Source of the DNA: Bacteroidales bacterium | GTDB lineage: Bacteria; Bacteroidota; Bacteroidia; Bacteroidales; SM23-62 | DNA length: 16,165 bases | Direction: 5' to 3' | Assembly (NCBI GenBank): GCA_016783865.1 | Contig: JADHVS010000096.1 | Coordinates: 1 to 16,165 of the forward strand | In this document: positions 1 through 6,927 of the stretch, one piece after another | How the letters are laid out: each line of letters begins with the position of its first letter | How positions within the stretch are numbered: the stretch's first letter is position 1 | Notes under the pieces: model-generated | Databases searched by the model: none | What the model saw: only the letters and a program-made list of their open reading frames with translations | Told to the model about the DNA's origin: nothing | Position numbers and translations under genes: made by a program

Positions 1-1519
1 TGGCACATACCATACCTATAAGCCGGAACTGTACCTTGGCGGCCGAATAAATGACAAATTAACTTACTCTTTGTCAGGCTTTTACCAGGGAAGTGACGGG
101 TATAATAATATTCCCGATACCTTGAGGACGGATCCGGACTATTCCATAGCCAGGTACCTGAAGGAGGGAAGTATTTCTGCCAGTATCGGCTATTCCTTTC
201 ATGATCTCCTGAATATTGAATGGCAATACGATTTTTACAAAGACAAAAGGAGCGAAGGCGAAAAGATCCAGGCCCCCGACGGGGAGTATCGTAATTTCCT
301 GACTCATTTTTCCAGGGTCAGAATGTCCGGTTCAAAAGATAAATGGCATTACGACCTCGGACTCTATTTTCAGCGTGAACATTACTTCAGGATTGATGAA
401 CGGATGAGCAAGGGAGTTTATTCCAGGTTTGATGTCAGATCTGACCGGGACGACATCGGAGCCATATTCAATACCAATTATGTGTTGTCATCCAGCCAGC
501 AGATCACAGGGGGCATCGAACTAAAGCAAGGAAAAGTGGATGGAGGAGATTACTATCAGACTTCTGACGACCAGGTGACCAATAAAGGATCACTCAGATC
601 CCTTTCTGTGTATTTACAGGACGAAATTGCATTGTTTGACGAAAAATTAAAATTGATCGCAGGTGTCCGGATCGACCAGGTGCAGTTCTATAACGGTGAG
701 TACCTGGCCACAGGAGCTGGCGTAGATTACTGGGAACAATACAGTCCCGACCTGGTGAACCATACCTGGCATGCCGTCAGTCCCAGGCTGGCAGCACGTT
801 ATTCCATATCAGAAAACATCAGCACCTACGCCTCCTATTCCAGGGGATTCAGGGCTTCTATCCTGGACGACCTGTGCCGGTCAGGCTGGATGGGGGTCGG
901 TCCCAAAATTGCCAATCCCCAGCTGGGCCCCGAATACCTCGACAATCTTGAACTGGGCATGAACATCCGGTTATTCCAGATATTAACGCTGGAACCAACC
1001 ATCTATCATTCCATTGGGAACGACTTTTTGTATTATGTGGCCACCCCTGACTCACTCTTCGGCAGACCCGTATACAGGCGTGAAAATGTAACCCGGGTAA
1101 ACATAACAGGTATTGAAATGGATGCGCGGTTTCAGCTTCATGCCAATTTCCTGCTCCGGGCAAGCTATACCTGGAACCAATCTGAAATTGATGTCTTTGA
1201 AGAAAGTCCTGAACTGGCCGGGAAACAATTGAAATTTACCCCGGCCAACAGGGCATCCGCAGGATTGTTATGGCTGAACAAATATGTCAACCTCGGCTTC
1301 AACCTGTTATATAAAGACACTCAATTTACCGATGACCTGAACACCCGGTCGATTAACCGTTATGCTACTGCTGATCTGCAGCTGTCAAGGGATTTTATAA
1401 CGGATCACCTGTTGATATCATTGGCTGTTCAGGATCTGTTTGATAATGAGCACATGGAAACTTCAGAGTACATATCACCCGGCCGGCTGGTCCATGGCAG
1501 GATTTCCGTTAAATTCTGA
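1..1519 (+). CDS. TonB-dependent outer-membrane receptor, C-terminal part (5' end outside window)
   Basis: The reading frame is open from base 2, so the true start lies upstream and the plug domain is missing. About 505 residues of the beta-barrel are visible, made of alternating strands rich in Tyr, Phe and Trp, with late-barrel stretches such as SPRLAARYSIS, ASYSRGFRA and GIEMDARFQL. The protein ends in GRISVKF, and the terminal aromatic residue is the usual C-terminal signature of barrel proteins folded by the BAM complex. The family imports large ligands (siderophores, corrinoids, chelated metals, some sugars) using TonB energy. The next gene starts 4 bp after the stop and encodes a class III binding protein, which favours a metal chelate or corrinoid over a sugar. 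No SusD partner follows, which also argues against a glycan system. The ligand cannot be named from the sequence. Confidence 0.93.
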   Translation, partial: GTYHTYKPELYLGGRINDKLTYSLSGFYQGSDGYNNIPDTLRTDPDYSIARYLKEGSISASIGYSFHDLLNIEWQYDFYKDKRSEGEKIQAPDGEYRNFLTHFSRVRMSGSKDKWHYDLGLYFQREHYFRIDERMSKGVYSRFDVRSDRDDIGAIFNTNYVLSSSQQITGGIELKQGKVDGGDYYQTSDDQVTNKGSLRSLSVYLQDEIALFDEKLKLIAGVRIDQVQFYNGEYLATGAGVDYWEQYSPDLVNHTWHAVSPRLAARYSISENISTYASYSRGFRASILDDLCRSGWMGVGPKIANPQLGPEYLDNLELGMNIRLFQILTLEPTIYHSIGNDFLYYVATPDSLFGRPVYRRENVTRVNITGIEMDARFQLHANFLLRASYTWNQSEIDVFEESPELAGKQLKFTPANRASAGLLWLNKYVNLGFNLLYKDTQFTDDLNTRSINRYATADLQLSRDFITDHLLISLAVQDLFDNEHMETSEYISPGRLVHGRISVKF

Positions 1520-1523
1520 CAGC

Positions 1524-2621
1524 ATGAAGAGCATCCATATCATGATATTATTGGTTTTGCTGGCCGGCATGATCATCCCTTCCGGTTGCACTGATCCTTC
1601 CGGCTTATCCCAAAAAGAAACACACCTCGTCACGGATATGCTGGGCAGGGAAATTCACGTTCCAAAGCAGGTGGACCAGGTGGTTGGATTAAGGGCAGGG
1701 GCCCTTCGGCTGCTCGTTTATATGGGTGCCTCCGGCTGCATCGGCGGTATAGAAGATCTGGAGAGACGGCCTGGCCGTCCCTATGCCATGGCCCATCCTG
1801 AATTGTTAGAACAACCTGTGATTGGTCCCACCATGGGAGGTGATGCCGAATTAATTACAGCAGCATCACCGGATGTCATTTTTATTACCTACTCCACCCG
1901 GTCAGATGCGGATGAACTCCAGTCCAGGACAAGCATTCCTGTAGTGGCTTTGAACTGCGGCAACTTTACGGATAAAAGGGATACCCTTTATCAATCCCTG
2001 AGACTGATAGGGAAAATATTACATAAGGAAGAAAGAGCCGATTCCCTGATCTCATTTTTCAACCATCAGATCCATCTGCTGGATAGCTTATCTGGTTCAT
2101 ATCCGGAAAGTTCGCGACCCGGGGTCTATGTCGGCGCCATATCTTACAGCGGAGCCCGGGGACTGGTTTCAACCGAACCATTCTATGCGCCATTTCAACT
2201 TGTAAATGCCAATAATGTGGCATCCCGGCTGGATAACCAATTGATATCGCCCGTCACCGGAGCTGCCATTGATATTGAACAACTCATTCAATGGGACCCG
2301 GAATACATTTTCCTGGATGCAGCGGGACTGGAGATTCTAAAAGGAGAATCATCCCTGCTTTCTCACCTTGAGAACACAATGACTGCGGCCAGGAAAAATC
2401 AGGTCTTTACCCTGCTTCCGTTTAACTGGTATGCCACCAACTTCGAAACCATCCTGGTCAATGCCTGGTTCATTGGTAAAACCATATACCCGGATGCCTT
2501 TCATACGGTTGATCCCACGGAGCAGGCCAGGATCATTTACCAGTTTGTACTGGGTCATGATGTACTGGATCAGATGTGTGAATTATATGGCTGCTTCAGT
2601 CAAACAAGCCTTGGATTATGA
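1524..2621 (+). CDS. ABC transporter substrate-binding lipoprotein, Fe/B12/metal class III
   Basis: I chose the ATG at 1524. It lies 4 bp after the receptor stop and gives a lipoprotein signal: a hydrophobic core then PSGC with Cys22. An earlier in-frame ATG at 1440 would lie inside the receptor gene. The 365-residue protein fits the Peripla_BP_2 (PF01497) fold. It opens with the typical first strand (TDMLGREIHVP, then VVGL) and contains a central SPDVIFITY strand followed by SIPVVAL. It would be tethered in the periplasm and hand ligand to the permease encoded next, whose gene overlaps by 4 bp. Class III proteins bind ferric siderophores, haem or cobalamin, and in the Haemophilus MolA case molybdate or tungstate. 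The lipobox is relaxed (Pro at -3), which is tolerated in Bacteroidetes. The role is sound; the ligand is unknown. Confidence 0.92.
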   Translation: MKSIHIMILLVLLAGMIIPSGCTDPSGLSQKETHLVTDMLGREIHVPKQVDQVVGLRAGALRLLVYMGASGCIGGIEDLERRPGRPYAMAHPELLEQPVIGPTMGGDAELITAASPDVIFITYSTRSDADELQSRTSIPVVALNCGNFTDKRDTLYQSLRLIGKILHKEERADSLISFFNHQIHLLDSLSGSYPESSRPGVYVGAISYSGARGLVSTEPFYAPFQLVNANNVASRLDNQLISPVTGAAIDIEQLIQWDPEYIFLDAAGLEILKGESSLLSHLENTMTAARKNQVFTLLPFNWYATNFETILVNAWFIGKTIYPDAFHTVDPTEQARIIYQFVLGHDVLDQMCELYGCFSQTSLGL

Positions 2622-3676
2622 CAGATGTTGCCCTGCATATCAGACACTACACATCCACCCGGATCATTATTCTGGTCCTGGGGTTGGTCCTGTTACTGGC
2701 ATTGGCACTTGCCGGGATAACCATCGGAAGCTCACCTCTGAAATTACATGATATTGTCAATACTTTTCTCGGGAAGGGCACGGCCCTCAGTGAACAGATC
2801 ATCTACCAGATCAGGCTTCCCCGCGTACTGGCAGCAATTGCCACCGGATTGGCACTTGCCGTGTCGGGATCAGCCATCCAGACAGTCATACGTAATCCTC
2901 TCGGATCGCCCTATACCCTTGGATTGAGTACAGCAGCTGCCTTCGGTGCTGCTTTTGCAATTGTCATTATCGGCGCCATGACTTTTAAAGACACAGGTTT
3001 CTTCTCATCCCTGCAACAAAATCCCTACATCCTCACCCTGTCCGCATTCGTATTCAGCATGATCTGTGCGGGGATCATCATGGGTTTTGCCAGGTGGCAT
3101 GGGGCCACACCGGTCACCCTGATCATGGCAGGAATTATCCTCACATCCCTGTTTGGATCAGCTACATCATTCCTGCAATACATCTCAGACGAACTGGAAC
3201 TTTCAATGATCATCTCATGGATGTTTGGAGACCTGGGCAAGGCAACCTGGCAGAAGTGCCTGATCCAGCTTGCCATCACGCTCCCGGCATGGATCTGGTT
3301 CATGCTGAATTCCTGGAACTTTAATGCCCTGAATGCAGGGGATGAAGCGGCCACCAGCCTGGGTGTCAATACAGGCAGGATCCGTTTGTTTTCCATTATG
3401 GCAGCCTCTGTTTGCACGGCTGTGGCCGTTGCATTTTATGGGATCATCGCTTTCGTGGGATTGGTCATTCCACATATTACCAGGTGGTTATTAGGGAACG
3501 ATGAACAATATGTTATCCTGGGTTCAGGGATACTGGGCGGGTTGTTTCTGCTTCTGTCCGATATCATGGCCCGAACGCTGGTAGCCCCCATTATCATCCC
3601 GGTTGGGATACTGACCTCTTTTGTGGGCGCACCCTTTTTTCTTTTCCTGTTGATCCGGAATATTCATAATACATGA
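2618..3676 (+). CDS. FecCD/BtuC-type ABC importer permease
   Basis: This 352-residue integral membrane protein has about ten hydrophobic segments, the usual size and topology for FecCD (PF01032). Family landmarks are the early QIRLPRVLAAIATGLALAVSG stretch in shortened or variant form, RNPLGSPYTLGLS near residue 90, the cytoplasmic coupling region GDEAATSLGVN near residue 245, and FVGLVIPHITRW near residue 285. It would form a homodimeric channel for the ligand delivered by the preceding lipoprotein. Its ATG overlaps the previous TGA (ATGA), which implies translational coupling. The ATPase gene follows 22 bp after its stop. Molybdate/tungstate importers of the MolBC type share this fold, so the family alone does not settle the substrate. 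Confidence 0.96.
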   Translation: MTDVALHIRHYTSTRIIILVLGLVLLLALALAGITIGSSPLKLHDIVNTFLGKGTALSEQIIYQIRLPRVLAAIATGLALAVSGSAIQTVIRNPLGSPYTLGLSTAAAFGAAFAIVIIGAMTFKDTGFFSSLQQNPYILTLSAFVFSMICAGIIMGFARWHGATPVTLIMAGIILTSLFGSATSFLQYISDELELSMIISWMFGDLGKATWQKCLIQLAITLPAWIWFMLNSWNFNALNAGDEAATSLGVNTGRIRLFSIMAASVCTAVAVAFYGIIAFVGLVIPHITRWLLGNDEQYVILGSGILGGLFLLLSDIMARTLVAPIIIPVGILTSFVGAPFFLFLLIRNIHNT

Positions 3677-3698
3677 TAACCTAAACTGCCAATATCTC

Positions 3699-4451
3699 AT
3701 GAGTATTGAATACAATAAAATCAGGTTCAGTTATAATGGCAGGGACGTCCTGAAAAACCTTTCCGGAACTTTTCAGAAAGGAAAATTCAGTGCTGTTGTC
3801 GGGCCTAACGGATCGGGGAAAAGTACATTTCTGAAGTGCCTTGACCGCCTGCTGAAACCTAAAGAGGGTTCGATACTGATCGATGGAAAATCGCTTGATC
3901 AGTACCCGGGCAGGGATCTGGCAAAAAAAATTGGATTTGTCCAGCAATCCGCTCAATCCGTTTTTGCCAATACTGTATTTAATACTGTGCTGCTGGGACG
4001 AAAACCCTACATGAACTGGCGACCGGGATCAAACGATGAAAAAATAACAGAAGATATCCTGAAGGAATTCCACCTTGAATCCCTGGCCATGCGTTCCATC
4101 GATGAGATCAGCGGCGGTGAGAGACAGCGGGTTTATATCGCCAGGGCAATGGCCCAGCAGCCGGAAATATTATTGCTCGATGAGCCTACTTCAAACCTGG
4201 ATATAAAGTACCAGTTTGAGATCATGGAACTACTGAAAAAGGTCTGCCGGAAGGAAGTCACAGTAATCATGGCAATTCATGACCTCAACCTGGCCATCCG
4301 CTATGCCGACCAGTTTATCCTGCTTAAGGAAGGAGAGATCCTGGCGATGGGAAACCGGGACATTATCACCGAAAAAAACCTGGAAAAACTATATAGTATA
4401 AAATTTCAGAAGATCACCACCAGGAATACCATGTATATTATTCCCGATTGA
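3699..4451 (+). CDS. ABC importer ATP-binding protein, FecE/BtuD-type
   Basis: This 250-residue nucleotide-binding subunit is complete. It has Walker A GPNGSGKST at residues 35-43, a Q-loop near VQQ 81-83, the signature SGGERQRV starting at 138, Walker B LLLDEPTS with Asp161-Glu162, and the H-loop His194 in AIHDLNLA. All residues needed for ATP hydrolysis are present. It powers the permease encoded just upstream. The start at 3699 directly precedes the typical first strand, which supports the choice. The stop codon TGA at 4449-4451 lies inside the left edge of a repeat element whose first hairpin could act as a terminator for the transport operon. Confidence 0.97.
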   Translation: MSIEYNKIRFSYNGRDVLKNLSGTFQKGKFSAVVGPNGSGKSTFLKCLDRLLKPKEGSILIDGKSLDQYPGRDLAKKIGFVQQSAQSVFANTVFNTVLLGRKPYMNWRPGSNDEKITEDILKEFHLESLAMRSIDEISGGERQRVYIARAMAQQPEILLLDEPTSNLDIKYQFEIMELLKKVCRKEVTVIMAIHDLNLAIRYADQFILLKEGEILAMGNRDIITEKNLEKLYSIKFQKITTRNTMYIIPD

Positions 4452-4559
4452 AGCTCCTCGGAGCAGAGCTCCGAGGAATCTTCGATCCTTTGTATTTATT
4501 TTTTATTGTGCTCGCTAACCCCGCAGCAAGCTACGGGGAATGCGCTCGCAGGATTCAAA
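4446..4559. repeat. Dispersed palindromic element, copy 1 (REP/MITE-like)
   Basis: The element begins GATTGAAGCTCCTCG, overlapping the ATPase stop codon, and ends at CTCGCAGGATTCAAA. Both edges recur in copy 2 at 10316-10393. Inside are two hairpins: a perfect 10-bp stem (4455-4464 with 4468-4477, loop AGA), and a 5-bp CCCCG/CGGGG stem (4519-4523 with 4534-4538) extended past a C-A mismatch. The outer ends are weakly inverted (TTGAA..CCT motifs). No transposase gene is near. Such elements are typically moved in trans, for example by RAYT-type transposases; that is an inference here. Confidence 0.75.
4455..4505 (+). terminator. Possible rho-independent terminator after the transport operon
   Basis: A perfect 10-bp GC-rich inverted repeat with a 3-base loop (4455-4477) sits 3 bases after the ATPase stop. 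It is followed about 15 bases later by a T-rich run (around 4489-4507). The gap before the T-run is longer than in a canonical terminator, so the hairpin may serve mainly as part of the repeat element. If it works, the fusion gene downstream needs its own promoter or read-through. Confidence 0.4.
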
Positions 4560-4568
4560 ATAATCAAA

Positions 4569-5690
4569 ATGACATACACTATTCGTCCCATAGGCACAAT
4601 CAGGAATGGTTTCCTGGATCCCGCTGAAAAACCTGAACCTGATTCAATCAGTGAAATCATTGTAGATCATTCCTTCGCAGAAGGCTTAAAATATATTGAG
4701 AAGTCTGTATTTATTGATATCCTCTTTTTTCTTGACCGCTCTGGGGAACAGCCGCTCATTACGACAAACAAACTGGGCCAGGTCAGGGGAATTTTCGCCA
4801 CCAGGAGCCCGCACCGCCAGAATAAAATTGCCGTCACCACATGCCGTCTGATCTCCAGGAAGAAAAATGTGCTCAGGGTAACCGGACTCGATGCCCTGGA
4901 CGGTTCGCCATTGATCGATATCAAACCTGCTGACAATTCAATATTTAACCAGGCCGAGACAAACGATGAAGCCAATATTGCCCGTTTAAGGGCCAATCCA
5001 AGGGAGACGATAATTAATCAAATCCTTGCCGGCCGTTCCGACACCCTGCTGCTGGGTGCGGGCCAGCTGCACGGACACTTCTGTCCCGGGCTGGCCATGG
5101 GGATCATGGCATCCATGAGGGCCGTCAGCGAGTTACGGTCATTTTCCGACGGAATGGAAAACACCATTGCCATAACCGAAACCAACAACTGCTTTTCTGA
5201 TGGCGTACAGTATGTAACGGGGTGCACTTTTGGAAACAATGCACTAATTTACAAAGACCTGGGCAAGACGGCCCTGACCTTGTCCAACCGGGATGGAAAT
5301 GGCATTCGGATCTGTTCAAAACCGGAATCGGGGGAGATCATCAGGCAAACCTTTCCTGATTTTGAAGAGCTGTATCAGAAGGTTGTGGTGGAGCAGCATA
5401 GGAATGAAGAAATGCTGGAAAGATATAAAAAACAGGCTGTCGGGCGATCATTTGGCACCCTGGAGATCCCGTTTGATCATCTTTTCTCTGTCACATACCC
5501 CGTGATTGAAGTCCCGGATTATGCCCCGCTGCATGAAAGTATAGTCTGTGATAAATGCCACGAATCCGTTATGGCAACGAGGACGGTTAAAAAAGGCCGG
5601 AAATATACCTGTTTCGATTGTTCTGAAAACAATTATTTTTATCTTACCGGAGAGGGGATCAAACGAGGATCGGTGATCGTCGGGAAATAG
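4569..5690 (+). CDS. Three-domain fusion: TrmO-like / FmdE / C-terminal zinc ribbon
   Basis: I chose the ATG at 4569 because the typical TrmO start (PIGTIRNGF) follows directly. The in-frame extension to 4506 lies inside the repeat element. Residues 1-122 resemble TrmO/TsaA (PF01980), a SAM-dependent tRNA methyltransferase fold, with GIFATRSPHRQN at 74-85 and LDGSPLIDIKP at 110-120. Residues about 147-255 match FmdE (PF02663): HGHFCPG at 168-174, then TNNCFSDGVQYVTGCTFG with Cys208 and Cys219, likely metal ligands. A zinc ribbon follows (Cys327, Cys330, Cys348, Cys351). FmdE is named after a gene in the molybdenum formylmethanofuran dehydrogenase operon, but its biochemistry is unclear. Lying behind a class III importer, the protein may bind or modify an imported metal species or cofactor. 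A pure tRNA-modification role is possible but would not explain the fusion. Confidence 0.88.
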   Translation: MTYTIRPIGTIRNGFLDPAEKPEPDSISEIIVDHSFAEGLKYIEKSVFIDILFFLDRSGEQPLITTNKLGQVRGIFATRSPHRQNKIAVTTCRLISRKKNVLRVTGLDALDGSPLIDIKPADNSIFNQAETNDEANIARLRANPRETIINQILAGRSDTLLLGAGQLHGHFCPGLAMGIMASMRAVSELRSFSDGMENTIAITETNNCFSDGVQYVTGCTFGNNALIYKDLGKTALTLSNRDGNGIRICSKPESGEIIRQTFPDFEELYQKVVVEQHRNEEMLERYKKQAVGRSFGTLEIPFDHLFSVTYPVIEVPDYAPLHESIVCDKCHESVMATRTVKKGRKYTCFDCSENNYFYLTGEGIKRGSVIVGK

Positions 5691-5721
5691 GGAGTGGTGA
5701 GGGGTGAGATATGGGTCGAAT

Positions 5722-5766
5722 CCTGCAACCTGGAACCTGAATCCTTTAACCTGCAACAACCTGAAT
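5722..5766. repeat. Degenerate heptameric tandem array (CCTGNAA)
   Basis: The gap between the fusion gene and the next gene holds successive units CCTGCAA, CCTGGAA, CCTGAAT, CCTTTAA, CCTGCAA, a 3-base interruption, then CCTGAAT. Its reverse complement reads TTGCAGG, the same heptamer as the GGTTGCA units found at 12018-12034. A G-rich, GGTGAG-type stretch (5691-5712) directly follows the stop codon. No promoter was recognised here. Confidence 0.75.
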
Positions 5767-5791
5767 ATAAATAACAGTTAATTTAAATATA

Positions 5792-6226
5792 ATGACTAAA
5801 AAGGAATCAGCCGCCCAGACATTTATGACGGGCTATAATTGTGCACAGTCAGTTTTTAGCGCTTTTACAGATTATCTGAAACTCGACCGGGAGACTGCAC
5901 TCAGTATTTCTTCCGGATTTGGTGCAGGTATGGGAAGGACCCAGGCAACCTGCGGTGCGGTGACCGGTGCCATCATGGTGATCGGGTCAAGGCTCAGCGG
6001 TCAACAACCTTCAAAAGAAGGGATAAATGACTATATATACAGTAAAACCAGAGAATTTATCAATCAGTTTACTGAACGGAATAAAACAACAAATTGCCGG
6101 GAACTGGTACATGCCGATTTAAACACAGAGGAGGGACGGAATTATTTTGAAAAAAACAATATTTTTAATGAAGTTTGTATGAAGTGCGTATCCGACGCCA
6201 TCGATATTCTTGAAGAAATACTTTAA
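5792..6226 (+). CDS. C_GCAxxG_C_C family putative redox/metal protein
   Basis: This 144-residue soluble protein has no signal peptide. It carries the family's cysteine pattern: Cys17 in YNCAQSVF, Cys54 in the CGAVTGA motif, Cys102 in TNCREL, and Cys129/Cys132 in a CMKC pair. A glycine-rich GFGAGMGR stretch precedes Cys54. The family (PF09719) is described as putatively redox active. It is common in anaerobes and no reaction is established. The spacing of the cysteines suggests an iron-sulfur or other metal centre, or a thiol relay; that is inference. It lies 101 bp after the fusion gene, and its position near the importer and other cysteine proteins suggests a shared metal or redox task. Confidence 0.9.
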   Translation: MTKKESAAQTFMTGYNCAQSVFSAFTDYLKLDRETALSISSGFGAGMGRTQATCGAVTGAIMVIGSRLSGQQPSKEGINDYIYSKTREFINQFTERNKTTNCRELVHADLNTEEGRNYFEKNNIFNEVCMKCVSDAIDILEEIL

Positions 6227-6337
6227 TAACTATGCTATTTTAAACGAAGCGAATCAGTCCCTTTTATTTCAGGTTATAAAAAATCTTAGTCCTGTCCGAT
6301 AATATTAATTTGTTTAACTTTTAAAGAGTATTGGAAA
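6227..6337. other. Intergenic gap without recognised feature
   Basis: This 111-bp AT-rich gap is the only sizeable one in the window without a repeat. Near 6306-6313 there is TTAATTTG, one base off the Bacteroidetes -7 box TAnnTTTG, but no clear -33 partner was seen. A promoter for the DUF3795-like gene is plausible and unproven. Confidence 0.3.
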
Positions 6338-6829
6338 ATGAAAAAATCATTAAAACGGAGGGAATTTTTACACACCGGTTCCCGGGCTTGCGTGGCCTGT
6401 GTGGCTCTCCTGTCAACCCCGGATGTCTTTTCCCGCTCACTCCGGCGCGACGATGACCTCCCTGAGCTAACTGAACTGTGTTATTGCGGATACCAATGCC
6501 CGGAGGATTGCAAGATGCTTAAAGCCACCCTTGAAGATAACCTGGAGTTAAAGAAAGAAGCATACACAGAATGGGGAATTAAAGAAAGGTATGATGTAGA
6601 TTTTGATCCGGAAGTAGTCTTTTGCTATAAGTGTAAAAATCCCGATAAACCTGAGGGAATAATTTTAACCGGATGTACTGTCAGACATTGCGTAATTGAA
6701 AAGGAATTGGAATGTTGTGTAGAATGTGATGAACTTACTGAATGCGAAAAAGACCTATGGAAACGGTTTCCTGAATTTCATGAATATGTAATCGAGTTGC
6801 AGAAAAAGTATCAGCAAGCAATTCCGTAA
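6338..6829 (+). CDS. Tat-signal, cysteine-rich DUF3795-like protein
   Basis: This 163-residue protein begins with a twin-arginine-type leader: KRREFLH with Arg7-Arg8, then a short hydrophobic run to about residue 31. The mature part has 12 cysteines: 48, 50, 54, 58, 96, 99, 113, 118, 126, 127, 130 and 136. They fall in CxCxxxCxxxC, CxxC and CCxxC clusters that resemble DUF3795 (PF12675), a family thought to bind zinc or iron-sulfur clusters. Known family members are mostly short and cytoplasmic, so the Tat leader is notable. Tat transports folded proteins, often with metal cofactors already inserted, which fits a pre-assembled metal site acting in the periplasm. No catalytic function is known. 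The start is supported by the leader itself. Confidence 0.8.
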   Translation: MKKSLKRREFLHTGSRACVACVALLSTPDVFSRSLRRDDDLPELTELCYCGYQCPEDCKMLKATLEDNLELKKEAYTEWGIKERYDVDFDPEVVFCYKCKNPDKPEGIILTGCTVRHCVIEKELECCVECDELTECEKDLWKRFPEFHEYVIELQKKYQQAIP

Positions 6830-6875
6830 AAGTTGGGTTGTGAGTGGAGGTTGTGGGTGTGGATTTAAAATTTGC

Positions 6876-6907
6876 GACTTGCAGACTTGCAGACTTGCAG
6901 ACTTAAA
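6876..6907. repeat. 8-bp tandem array (GACTTGCA)
   Basis: Three perfect GACTTGCA units (6876-6899) are followed by a partial fourth, GACTTAAA. The array lies 20 bp before the aldo/keto-reductase-like start codon. A G-rich, TGTGAGTGG/GTTGTGGG-type stretch (6830-6862) separates it from the previous stop codon. A unit gain or loss would shift the leader or promoter spacing of the next gene. Confidence 0.85.
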
Positions 6908-6927
6908 TATTCTTACTATAAAAACCA

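Noticed and set aside
858..1163. Minus-strand open frame of 101 codons
   Set aside because: It is antisense to the receptor barrel, with no recognisable motif or start context. Other minus-strand frames in the window behave the same way.
1..1519. Receptor as a SusC-type glycan transporter
   Set aside because: No SusD gene follows, and the next genes are a class III binding protein and FecCD-type importer.
1440..1523. In-frame ATG that would extend the binding protein into the receptor gene
   Set aside because: It overlaps 80 bases of the receptor and buries the lipoprotein signal; the ATG at 1524 gives a proper leader.
4506..4568. In-frame extension of the TrmO-FmdE gene with a GTG start
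   Set aside because: It is encoded by the repeat element and precedes the normal TrmO N-terminus; the ATG at 4569 fits better.
6876..6907. Tandem repeats as a CRISPR array
   Set aside because: Units are 7-8 bp with no spacers and no cas genes are present.
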